DNA of 64,000 nucleotides from Ruminococcaceae bacterium OttesenSCG-928-I18 (GTDB taxonomy: Bacteria > Bacillota > Clostridia > Oscillospirales > Ruminococcaceae): the NCBI GenBank assembly GCA_030266325.1, contig JAJDHT010000002.1, positions 52,551-116,550 on the forward strand, given 5' to 3'. Below the pieces are notes generated by a model that did not search any database, had not been told where the DNA came from, and worked only from the letters and a program-made list of their open reading frames with translations. The stretch's first letter is position 1. Each line of letters begins with the position of its first letter. Made by a program: the position numbers and the translations under genes. Below are positions 49,831 through 57,509 of the stretch, piece by piece.

Positions 49831-51145
49831 ATCTTTCACCGGGGCAATGGGTGGGTTTTTTAAGAACCTGACCAAATCCGGACGCCGGGAAATCATGACT
49901 CTCAATGAACTCATCGATTTTCTGAACCTGAGCGGTGTACCACGGGGCAAGCTGTCCGAAGCCACCTATTTCGCCTGCCTCAAAATCCTGTCGGAGAGCG
50001 TGGGAAAACTTCCGCTGCATCTCATGCAGCACCAGAAAAACGGGGGAGTGGACAAGGCCCGAGACCACCCCCTGTATTTCATCCTCAAGACTCGGCCCAA
50101 TCCATACATGACGTCGACTTCTTTCTGGGCTACTGTGGAAATCAACCGAAACCATTACGGCAACGCCTACGTGCTCATCAATAACCTCGGCAGTCCAAAA
50201 GATACCACACTGTGGATCCTCGACCCGACAAAAGTCCGTGTGTGGTGGGATGACGCGAAGATGCTCTCGACTGTTTCGGATGTGTGGTACCTCTACCACG
50301 CCCCCGACGGGAAAACCTACAAGTTTTCCAGTAGTCAGATCTTGCACTTTAAAACTTCCACGTCTTTCGATGGGATTACCGGTCTTTCGGTCAGCGAGAT
50401 TCTGGCCACCACCTTAAAGGGCGCGCAAAAAGCTCAGGATCTCGTTAACAAAATGTACGAGACCGGGTTCGTGGCAAAGGCGGTCGTGCAATATACCGGA
50501 GGCTTGAACGATGAGAACGCCAAAATATTCTCAAAGCAAATCGAGGATTTTGCTCTCGGGAAAGATGAGGACCTCAGGGCCATCATCCCCCTGCCGTATG
50601 GCGCACAGCTGAATCCCCTGAACATGAAGTTCACCGATGCCGAATACATGGCCGTCCGTAAACACACCGCCCTGCAGATCGCCGCGGCCTTCGGTATCAA
50701 GCCCAACCAGATTAACGACTACGAAAAAGCGAGCTATGCCAGCGCAGAAGCGCAGCAGCTCGCTTTTTACGTGGATACTCTTCTCTTCATCCTCAAACAG
50801 TATGAGGAGGAAACTACGTTCAAGCTGCTCGGGAAGGATGAATGTGCCAAAAAGGGCTTGCACTGGAAGTTCAACGTGTCGGTCATCCTTCGTGCCGACC
50901 AAAAAACACAGATAGAGACGCTCCGCATGGGCGTTGCGGGCTTCATCTATACACCGAACGAGGCGAGGGCGATGCTAGATAAACCGGCCCTGCCGGGCGG
51001 AGATCAGCTTGTCGGTAACGGATCTACCATCCCACTCACCAAAGTAGGCGACCAGTACCCGGCGGGAGGAGGTGAATCGATTAATGAATACGGAAAAAGG
51101 AATCATCCGGAAAGCAGCACAGGTGGGCCTGAAACAGGTCGATGA
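49814..51145 (+). CDS. HK97-family portal protein
   Basis: A 443-residue protein. It begins MPNLFKSFTGAMGGF; AYVLINNLGSPKDTTLW, HFKTSTSFDGITGLSV and QIAAAFGIKPNQINDY are portal motifs. It forms the DNA entry ring of the capsid. The ATG at 49814 lies within the end of the fusion gene. Confidence 0.92.
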   Translation: MPNLFKSFTGAMGGFFKNLTKSGRREIMTLNELIDFLNLSGVPRGKLSEATYFACLKILSESVGKLPLHLMQHQKNGGVDKARDHPLYFILKTRPNPYMTSTSFWATVEINRNHYGNAYVLINNLGSPKDTTLWILDPTKVRVWWDDAKMLSTVSDVWYLYHAPDGKTYKFSSSQILHFKTSTSFDGITGLSVSEILATTLKGAQKAQDLVNKMYETGFVAKAVVQYTGGLNDENAKIFSKQIEDFALGKDEDLRAIIPLPYGAQLNPLNMKFTDAEYMAVRKHTALQIAAAFGIKPNQINDYEKASYASAEAQQLAFYVDTLLFILKQYEEETTFKLLGKDECAKKGLHWKFNVSVILRADQKTQIETLRMGVAGFIYTPNEARAMLDKPALPGGDQLVGNGSTIPLTKVGDQYPAGGGESINEYGKRNHPESSTGGPETGR

Positions 51146-51821
51146 GAAGGATCTGGCGAAAATTAACCAGATGGCCTTGCGAACCCTGACCGCCGAGGAG
51201 GTTTTTGTGTTCAAATTGGCCATGTGTGATAACGAAATCGACCGTACACATGAAGCCTTCACGGCAAAAACCCTCACACAACTCGCGGCACTCTACGTGG
51301 GCCGGACCATCATCGCTGACCATGAACGCTCTACGCATAACCAGTGCGCCCGAATCTTCGACACGGAAGTGATCTCCGCTGCCGGCCAAACCGGCATCGG
51401 TGAGACATACAGCCAACTGGTAGCGCATTGCTACATGCTGAGGAACCCCGGTACCGAGGCAATGATCGCCGATATCGAAGGCGGGATCAAAAAAGAAGTC
51501 AGCGTTGGCTGCCGGATCGGCGCCGCTGTCTGCTCTGTGTGCGGTACGGATAACGTCAAAACTTGGTGCGATCATATCCCCGGTAAAGACTACGATGGCG
51601 AAAAATGCCATTTCCTGCTCGAAGGTGCCAAAGACGCCTATGAGGTGTCGTTCGTGGCTGTGCCTGCCCAGCCTAGGGCTGGTGTCATCAAAGCCTATGG
51701 CGCCCAGCCACCCGCGGGTACTGACGAACCGGATCCTGAAACAGAAAAAAACGAAGAACTCGCCGAAAGACAGCTCGAACTCAATCTCGCAGCTGCATTT
51801 CTATCATCCACAGATGTATAA
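51084..51821 (+). CDS. Prohead protease-like protein
   Basis: A 245-residue protein. The DHERS segment and KKEVSVG carry the His and Ser expected for the U35/HK97 prohead protease fold, but an unusual CxxC-rich insert (CSVCGTDNVKTWCDH) follows. EVSFVAVPAQPRAG closes the domain. It processes the capsid scaffold. GGGAGGAGG precedes the ATG at 51084, which overlaps the portal gene. Confidence 0.82.
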   Translation: MNTEKGIIRKAAQVGLKQVDEKDLAKINQMALRTLTAEEVFVFKLAMCDNEIDRTHEAFTAKTLTQLAALYVGRTIIADHERSTHNQCARIFDTEVISAAGQTGIGETYSQLVAHCYMLRNPGTEAMIADIEGGIKKEVSVGCRIGAAVCSVCGTDNVKTWCDHIPGKDYDGEKCHFLLEGAKDAYEVSFVAVPAQPRAGVIKAYGAQPPAGTDEPDPETEKNEELAERQLELNLAAAFLSSTDV

Positions 51822-51844
51822 CCCTGAAGGAGGTAATTGTACAC

Positions 51845-52984
51845 ATGAACGCTACAATGAAAGATCTTCTCGTGAAAATGCGGGCAAAACACAAAGAGGC
51901 CGACGCCGCTCACGTGGCTGGGGACAAGGACAAGACCGCGGCACTGCTGGTGGAATTCAACACACTGAAAGAGGAGTACGACGTCGCCGAACAGCTGTTC
52001 CAGGCCGAAAAGGCCCTCGTGCCGGATTTCAAAGAGGCCGAGGCCAAAGCAAAGGCCGGGTTCGAAGGGCAGACCGAGAACGGATATACACTCATCGGGA
52101 AAATTCTGCGCGGAAAACAACTGAGCGACAAAGAGGCTGCCCTGATCGTTGACGGTACCGACGGCGAAAACTACCTCATCCCCGAAGATGTGCGCCTCGA
52201 TATCATCGAACTGCGTAAGCAGTACAAGAGCGCCAAAGACCTTGTCACCGTCATCCCCACCGCGTCCATGACCGGCGGCTTCAACTTCGAGGCGGGCGGC
52301 ATCACAGGCCTGCAGGAGTTCGATGACGGCGACGATATCCCCGTGAGCGATCAGCCCAAATTTGAGCGCAAACCCTTCCGCATCGCGCTCAAAGGGAAAC
52401 TGATTCCTGTTTCCAATGTCCTGCAACAGGTGGAGAAGGCGGGGCTTTTGGCCTACATCAATGCCTGGTTTGTGAAAAATGCCATGTTCAGCGAGAACAA
52501 GGATATTTTCGACACCCTGAAAGACGGCCTCACCGCCAAGAGCATCAAGGGTCTGGATCAGCTGCGCAAGGCGATGAACAAGGATCTTGATCCCTCCGCT
52601 AAAGTGGGCGCAAAGATCGTCACGAACCAGACCGGTTTCGACCTGATGGACGAGGAAAAGGACGAAAACGGCCGCGGGCTGCTGCAGCCGGATCCGGTTA
52701 ATCCTACCGTCCTCAAATTCAAAGGGTACCCCATCGAAGTGTTCTCCGACAGCGAGCTACCTAACATCACCAGCACCACCAAGGCTCCGCTGTTCTTCGG
52801 CGCCATCGATGCTGCCGACTACTTCATCGACCTGATGGGGCTCCAGTTCGCGTCTTCCGAACATTTCCTGTTCGGGAAAAACCAGACCGCGCTGCGCGTG
52901 ATCGAAGGGTACGACAACCTGCAGGCCGATATCGGCGCGATCTTCTACGCAGGATTCGAAGCGAAACCGGTCACCACACCGTAA
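51845..52984 (+). CDS. HK97-type major capsid protein
   Basis: A 379-residue protein. An N-terminal coiled delta domain (residues 1-75, rich in K, E and A) is followed by the HK97 fold, with PEDVRLDIIELRKQYKSAKDL at the cleavage and N-arm region and FFGAIDAADYFIDLMGLQF near the end. GAAGGAGGT precedes the ATG. Confidence 0.93.
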   Translation: MNATMKDLLVKMRAKHKEADAAHVAGDKDKTAALLVEFNTLKEEYDVAEQLFQAEKALVPDFKEAEAKAKAGFEGQTENGYTLIGKILRGKQLSDKEAALIVDGTDGENYLIPEDVRLDIIELRKQYKSAKDLVTVIPTASMTGGFNFEAGGITGLQEFDDGDDIPVSDQPKFERKPFRIALKGKLIPVSNVLQQVEKAGLLAYINAWFVKNAMFSENKDIFDTLKDGLTAKSIKGLDQLRKAMNKDLDPSAKVGAKIVTNQTGFDLMDEEKDENGRGLLQPDPVNPTVLKFKGYPIEVFSDSELPNITSTTKAPLFFGAIDAADYFIDLMGLQFASSEHFLFGKNQTALRVIEGYDNLQADIGAIFYAGFEAKPVTTP

Positions 52985-53000
52985 CCCAGGGAGGTGCCAC

Positions 53001-53330
53001 ATGGCCGACAATACTGAGCCTGCAGAGGAGCTCCGGCCCGTGACTCTCCAGGAGGCCCGAGACTTTTGCAGCGACGATATCCAGGACGAGGCGAATGATC
53101 GGACGCTCACCATGCTCATCAAGGCGGCCGACCGGTACCTGCAGGACGCACTGGGAAAAGAGTACGATATAGACGACGAGAGGGCCAAGTTGTTGGCCCT
53201 CTCACTCGTTGACGAATGGTACAACGCCGGGGCCAAAACACAAAAGGTCAGCGCGAGTATCGAAAAAATGAAGTCCGATTTCCTGTTTCAGATTCGTGTC
53301 GGCGCGAAAGGGGCGCAGGAAAATGGCTAG
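53001..53330 (+). CDS. Head-tail connector (gp6/gp15-like)
   Basis: A 109-residue all-helical protein (TLQEARDFCSDDIQDE; AADRYLQDALGK; LLALSLVDEWY) matching phage head-tail connector family gp6. AGGGAGGTGCCAC precedes the ATG. Confidence 0.82.
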   Translation: MADNTEPAEELRPVTLQEARDFCSDDIQDEANDRTLTMLIKAADRYLQDALGKEYDIDDERAKLLALSLVDEWYNAGAKTQKVSASIEKMKSDFLFQIRVGAKGAQENG

Positions 53331-53625
53331 GCGTAAGCCCATCCAGGTACAGGCCTGCAACGAGGACGGCGAATGGGGGCATTTCGCCAATTGCCGCGCG
53401 GATATTACCGGCACCGGCGGTAGTGAGTACAACGCCGCAGGCGCTGAACAGGCATCGTTCCAGAAAAGGTTTCGCGTGAAGTACCACAAAAGCCTGGCAA
53501 ACCTCATCCCCCAGGCCACGCGCATCGTCTTCGATGAGAAAATGTACGACGTGGTCGCCATCGACGATTTCGAAGAACGGCATATCGAGCTCGTGTTCAG
53601 AACGGAGGCACGGCATGGCAGATAG
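53323..53625 (+). CDS. Head closure/adaptor protein
   Basis: A 100-residue beta-rich protein (GEWGHFANCRADITGTGG; RFRVKYHKSL; FEERHIELVFRTEAR) of the SPP1 gp16-like head-tail joining type. It overlaps the previous gene by 8 bases. Confidence 0.75.
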   Translation: MARRKPIQVQACNEDGEWGHFANCRADITGTGGSEYNAAGAEQASFQKRFRVKYHKSLANLIPQATRIVFDEKMYDVVAIDDFEERHIELVFRTEARHGR

Positions 53626-54010
53626 GACGGTCGGGCCTGATGGATTCGCCGCCGCGATCGGCAGCATCCTCCAGGAGTACGGTTCCGATGTTGTGGACGG
53701 TACAAAAGTTCTGACCGACAAGGTGGCAAAAAAAACCGTCTCGACACTTAAAAAGACCAGCCCCGTGGGACCCGGGAAAAGAGGCAAGAGGTATCGTACC
53801 AGATGGACCTCTACGGAACAGATCAGCAGCGTTTTTGGAAAGGTCGTGGCCGTACACAACACCAAGGCAGGGCTTACACATCTTACTGAACATGGACACC
53901 AGCTGCGCCAGGGTGGACGCACTCGCGCCATCCCCCACATCGCACCTGCAGAAAAACAGGCCGTTCAGGAGTTCGAAGAAGGACTGGAGAAGGTGATTCA
54001 GAATGGCTGA
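53615..54010 (+). CDS. HK97 gp10-like minor head/tail protein
   Basis: A 131-residue protein. VAKKTVSTLKKTSPVGPGKRGKRYRTRW and TEHGHQLRQGGRTRAIPHIAPAEKQ are the standard gp10 motifs. It connects head and tail. ACGGAGGCACGGC precedes the ATG. Confidence 0.87.
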   Translation: MADRTVGPDGFAAAIGSILQEYGSDVVDGTKVLTDKVAKKTVSTLKKTSPVGPGKRGKRYRTRWTSTEQISSVFGKVVAVHNTKAGLTHLTEHGHQLRQGGRTRAIPHIAPAEKQAVQEFEEGLEKVIQNG

Positions 54011-54347
54011 GTACATGTCTTGGGCTGAATGCGCCGACACAAAAGAGTGGCTAGAACAGACCGGCATCCGCACCACAGAGGCTTCCTTCCGCACCCCGCC
54101 TGCGTTCCCATACCAGACCTTCTTCGAATTTTGGGAGACGCAGGGCCCCGATATGGTGCCCGGCGCATTGCAACTCGTGGAAATTCACGTTGACCAGTAC
54201 CAGGAGACAAAAAACCGTGATCATGAGCATTTACTCGAAGACCTCCTCGCACAGGAAGGGGTCAATTACACAAAAGAACGTACGTGGGTCGACACTGAAA
54301 AAATGTGGCAGACCGCGTACGAATTCTCACTTTTTAAGAAAGGGTGA
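54003..54347 (+). CDS. Tail completion/minor capsid-tail protein
   Basis: A 114-residue protein with QTFFEFWETQGPDMVPG and EHLLEDLLAQEGVNYTKERTW. Its position between gp10-like and tail tube genes fits the tail terminator/completion slot. Motif support is weak. Confidence 0.7.
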   Translation: MAEYMSWAECADTKEWLEQTGIRTTEASFRTPPAFPYQTFFEFWETQGPDMVPGALQLVEIHVDQYQETKNRDHEHLLEDLLAQEGVNYTKERTWVDTEKMWQTAYEFSLFKKG

Positions 54348-54352
54348 CAAAA

Positions 54353-54934
54353 ATGGCTGAACCTAAACGCATCATCCTCGGTAGCGGGCATTTCTATGTT
54401 GCTGAGTACGATGCAGCACAAACCACACTGCCGACCGACAGCGAAATCGAAAAACCCGAAAACCGCCTCGGGTTTGCCAAGGGCGGCGCGGAGCTGGAAT
54501 ACAAACCCAGTTTCTACGAGGCCAAAGACGATCTTGGTCGCGTCGCAAAACAGATCATGACTGAGGAAGAGGCACTCATGAAGTCCGGCGTGATGACACT
54601 GAACGCGTCTACCCTTGAGCGCCTTAGCAGCACCGCACGTATTGACAGCTCTGCCCCAACCGGCAAACGCATCGTCAAGATCGGCGGCATCGGGAACCAG
54701 AACGGGAAAAAATACGTTATCCGGTTCCACCACGTCGACAAGGCTGACGGAGATATCCGCATCACCATCGTCGGCAACAACCAGGCCGGTTTCACCATGG
54801 CCTTCGAGCCCGACAAGGAAACGGTTGTCGATGTCGAGTTTAAGGCCCTGCCCATGGATGACGAGGGTACCCTCATCATCTACGAGGAATCCGACCCGAC
54901 AACCGATCCTGAGCCTGATCCTGAGGAGCCCTAA
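54353..54934 (+). CDS. Major tail (tube) protein
   Basis: A 193-residue protein. IILGSGHFYVAEYD at the start, KGGAELEYKPSFYEAKDDLG, and VDVEFKALPMDDEGTLIIYEE at the end are typical of the phage tail tube family. The last residues are acidic and proline-rich (DPTTDPEPDPEEP). AAAGGGTGACAAAA precedes the ATG. Confidence 0.85.
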   Translation: MAEPKRIILGSGHFYVAEYDAAQTTLPTDSEIEKPENRLGFAKGGAELEYKPSFYEAKDDLGRVAKQIMTEEEALMKSGVMTLNASTLERLSSTARIDSSAPTGKRIVKIGGIGNQNGKKYVIRFHHVDKADGDIRITIVGNNQAGFTMAFEPDKETVVDVEFKALPMDDEGTLIIYEESDPTTDPEPDPEEP

Positions 54935-54945
54935 AATATTACGGT

Positions 54946-54969
54946 CGCGCCCGGACAACTCCGGGCGCG
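54946..54969. terminator. Hairpin after the tail tube gene
   Basis: CGCGCCCGG pairs with CCGGGCGCG around ACAACT, 11 bases after the stop. It may limit transcription into the following reverse-strand cargo gene. It has no clear T run. Confidence 0.4.
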
Positions 54970-55050
54970 GCTGCATAGATTCTACATCCCTGCGCAAGGG
55001 GTGGAATTGTTCAAAGAGACATTCTTCCCCCTGCTATTGAGCACTCGCCC

Positions 55051-56667
55051 TTATGGCTGTGTTTCGATGATATTTATTCGAAATGTGCCTGTCGCTGTGT
55101 CTCCATTGTCATTCGTCGCTTTAGCAGAAATGGAATAGGTCGCAGCGACATTTGCATCAACCGTTGCATGCGCATTTCCGTTTGCGTCTACTACTATCGC
55201 AGGATCACTGGATGTCCAGGTGATCTCTTTCCCCTCAAAGGAACCCCAGGCTGTAGCTGTCAGCGCCACAACCTCCCCGGTGCTTTTGTTTAGATAAACC
55301 CTATCCGACGGCACTTCAATGCCTCCGAGAATAACCACCTCTACCAAGGTAGTTGCGATGTAGGTCGCTCCATAGGTTCCGGTTACTGACGCTGTCAAAG
55401 TAACTTCGCCTTCCTGGCGACCCGTCATATTTCCATGTTCGTCTATCATTACGAAACTTTCATTACTAACAGCGTAGTAGGGTTTTTGGTTTATCGCGTC
55501 GCCTGTGGTGTCAGCGACGGGGTGAGCTATCAGTTCGTCAATGTAAGCGTAGTATTTTGGCTTTGCGAAGGATATTCCTCCCAGAGGAATATCCGCTCTC
55601 ACGGTGACGTTGAGGAAAGCGAAGAGAGCAATACCTCTATCACCACCACCAGTCGTAGCATTAAAGGATGCTGCAACGGTGACGGGAGAGTTATCTGGGG
55701 TTTCTTTGAGGCCCGTTATGAGAGCGTCAGTCGAGGAGGAAGCCTGGTCTACTCTCACATTGTCCCCCCAGACCTCAACTTTCAAGTTGCTCACTGGAAC
55801 TTTCTTGATTTCTTTATGATTCGAATCCAAAAACATATAGCTCGCATTCGCTGTTTCGCCTACGCGAATATCCAGGGAAGTAGGGTCTACTACCAGGTAA
55901 GATGCCTCAGTAGTTATATACCACTTGTCGGCAGTAAAAGCCTCGTCGACACCATTTATACGCGTAGAGTGACTTGCTACCCCGGGAGGAGAAGAAGACA
56001 TTTTAAAGGCATTCTCTCTGATTTGTAAGTAGTAGATGTCTGCGAGAGCATTTCTACCGTCCACCGTTGAATTTAACACATCATCAAAGGTGGATGAGCT
56101 GTCTGCTACTGCCGCCTTCACCTCCACCGGCACAAAGGCAAATGTGGAACCTAGCAAGGTGAGGCAGAGGAGGAAGGAGAAAAGTCCTTTGAGTTTTTTA
56201 CGGTACCGGATAGCCAATACCAATAGTCCCACCGCCGCCAAGGCCAATATGCTTAGCAAAGCCAGAGGTGAATCGTCTCCTGTCTGGGGCGAAGTATGCC
56301 TTGCTGTGGCAGATTGGCTCACTGCCCCAGGCACTGTAGCAACCAAAGAAAACTCCTTCATCTCACCAGAGGCAAGTGCCCCTGTAGAGATGGACGTTGC
56401 ACCAGATTGAAGAACAAGCCCCTCAGGTAAGGTCAAGGCTAGCGATACGTCTTCCATATTCATTTGGTTGGTGTTGGTCACCTGCACCTTGATGTTGACC
56501 GTATCTCCTGATACATAGTCCGTTTTATCTGTGGTTAAATCTACCGTGATACCGTATTGCGTGACTGTTTCTGCCTGCACTGTGGTGGGCATAAAACAGA
56601 AGATAGCCACGACTACAAGCAGTATGACAGTTGCAATTAACGGAAATCTCCTTTTACTCGCTGACAT
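55051..56667 (-). CDS. Surface protein with internal sorting signal and a second export signal (prophage cargo)
   Basis: A 538-residue protein. Signal peptide (FPLIATVILLVVVAIFCFMP), then a DUF11-like adhesion domain (ITVDLTTDKTDYVSGDTVNIKVQV) of about 110 residues. A sorting signal SPQTGDDSPLALL plus helix and RYRKK lies at about residues 125-160, not at the end. It is directly followed by a second hydrophobic segment (LFSFLLCLTLLGSTFAFVPVEVKA) like a signal peptide, then about 340 residues of Ig-like (BIG_2) domains, with no C-terminal anchor. GGGAGGGG precedes the ATG at 56667. It has its own promoter. Confidence 0.75.
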   Translation of the reverse strand: MSASKRRFPLIATVILLVVVAIFCFMPTTVQAETVTQYGITVDLTTDKTDYVSGDTVNIKVQVTNTNQMNMEDVSLALTLPEGLVLQSGATSISTGALASGEMKEFSLVATVPGAVSQSATARHTSPQTGDDSPLALLSILALAAVGLLVLAIRYRKKLKGLFSFLLCLTLLGSTFAFVPVEVKAAVADSSSTFDDVLNSTVDGRNALADIYYLQIRENAFKMSSSPPGVASHSTRINGVDEAFTADKWYITTEASYLVVDPTSLDIRVGETANASYMFLDSNHKEIKKVPVSNLKVEVWGDNVRVDQASSSTDALITGLKETPDNSPVTVAASFNATTGGGDRGIALFAFLNVTVRADIPLGGISFAKPKYYAYIDELIAHPVADTTGDAINQKPYYAVSNESFVMIDEHGNMTGRQEGEVTLTASVTGTYGATYIATTLVEVVILGGIEVPSDRVYLNKSTGEVVALTATAWGSFEGKEITWTSSDPAIVVDANGNAHATVDANVAATYSISAKATNDNGDTATGTFRINIIETQP

Positions 56668-56694
56668 AAAACCCCTCCCTATCACCGAAATCCC

Positions 56695-56736
56695 TTCGAA
56701 CACGTTCATTTTAACAGTTCGAACACTGTATGTAAA
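56695..56736 (-). promoter_or_regulatory. Promoter of the second surface-protein gene with paired repeats
   Basis: Reverse strand: TTTACA (56736-56731), 17 bases, TAAAAT (56713-56708). TTCGAACAC occurs at 56695-56703 and 56718-56726, on both sides of the -10 box, 23 bases apart. The region 56740-56890 is strongly AT-rich compared with the phage genes around it and contains no gene. Confidence 0.6.
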
Positions 56737-56899
56737 ATAAAAAAAACAAGATAGATTGTTAATTGTTGCTCAGATGTTTTAAAGTTACGTGACAGCAGCG
56801 ATACTTAGTTGATTTTTGTAAAAGATTGATTCGAATTTCTTGGTTTAAATAATTGCCCCTTTCTTCTGCTTTGGAGGAAGGGGAAGGAGGCCTGCAAAG

Positions 56900-57232
56900 A
56901 TGGCAGATAGATTTTTTAGCTTCAAAAAAGCGAAACCGTCACTTTTTACGATCGAGCTGATCGATGGAAAGAAACTGCTCGTTAAAATGCCAAAGAAAAG
57001 AGTGTTTGAGCAGATGTCTGCGCTTGATGAACTGGATGAAAAAGGCGCGAGCGTGGACGAGCAGATGCTCGCCATCAGTTGTGTCCTGGCGGAAATACTC
57101 TCAAACAACATGTCCGGAATGCAGTTCAGCGCCGACGATATCGATGAGATGTTCGATTTTGAGGATAAAATGAACCTGTTCCGGGAATACCAAGAGTTCA
57201 TGTCTTCCGTCACTGAAACAAACCCAAACTAA
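56900..57232 (+). CDS. Tail assembly chaperone (gpG-type)
   Basis: A 110-residue protein. MADRFFSFKKAKPSLFTIEL, KRVFEQMSALDELDEKG and DIDEMFDFEDKMNLFREYQEF. It is located just before the tape measure gene, as lambda gpG is. The last codons contain the slippery heptamer CCCAAAC followed at once by TAA. GAAGGGGAAGGAGG precedes the ATG. Confidence 0.82.
   Translation: MADRFFSFKKAKPSLFTIELIDGKKLLVKMPKKRVFEQMSALDELDEKGASVDEQMLAISCVLAEILSNNMSGMQFSADDIDEMFDFEDKMNLFREYQEFMSSVTETNPN
57223..57229 (+). other. Programmed -1 ribosomal frameshift site
   Basis: C CCA AAC in the zero frame is an X XXY YYZ heptamer directly before the zero-frame TAA. Slipping by -1 joins the chaperone to the open frame that continues to 57507, giving a product of about 202 residues. 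Confidence 0.65.
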
Positions 57233-57507
57233 AACTCCCTCATTACCCCGTCCCCAGTAAGGAGGGAGAGATTTTTCCAATATTCACCAAAGGGGAAAAA
57301 TTGGTCATCGACTACACCGGACTTAACATCATAGATATCCAGGAGATGGACCTCGATATCTATTTGTTTTTTCGCCGGGAAGCTTACATCCATTTCCATA
57401 GCCAGACAAAGGAAGGACGCGACTACCTTCAGAACTGCTTTAGGATTGATCAGACTCGTCCTGACCGGACAGCGTTGCGTGAGAATTTTGGAAAGAAGGA
57501 GGGATAG
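57229..57507 (+). CDS. Frameshifted extension of the tail assembly chaperone (T part)
   Basis: This frame is open from 57217 to 57507 but has no good start: the ORF tool used a TTG at 57301. It encodes KLPHYPVPSKEGEIFPIFTKG, then DYTGLNIIDIQEMDLDIYLFFRREAYIHF. In lambda-like phages the chaperone G and its -1 extension T (GT) load the tape measure protein. The slippery site and the overlap support this. A start within AAGGAGGGAGAG-ATT is a weaker alternative. Confidence 0.65.
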   Translation, partial: LKLPHYPVPSKEGEIFPIFTKGEKLVIDYTGLNIIDIQEMDLDIYLFFRREAYIHFHSQTKEGRDYLQNCFRIDQTRPDRTALRENFGKKEG

Positions 57508-57509
57508 GT

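Noticed and set aside
54266-54997. 243-residue reverse ORF over the tail tube gene
   Set aside because: It is the antisense shadow of the tail tube protein and has no ribosome site.
56695-56726. TTCGAACAC pairs considered as LexA boxes
   Set aside because: The GAAC and GTTC halves are two bases apart, not the four of the Gram-positive LexA site.
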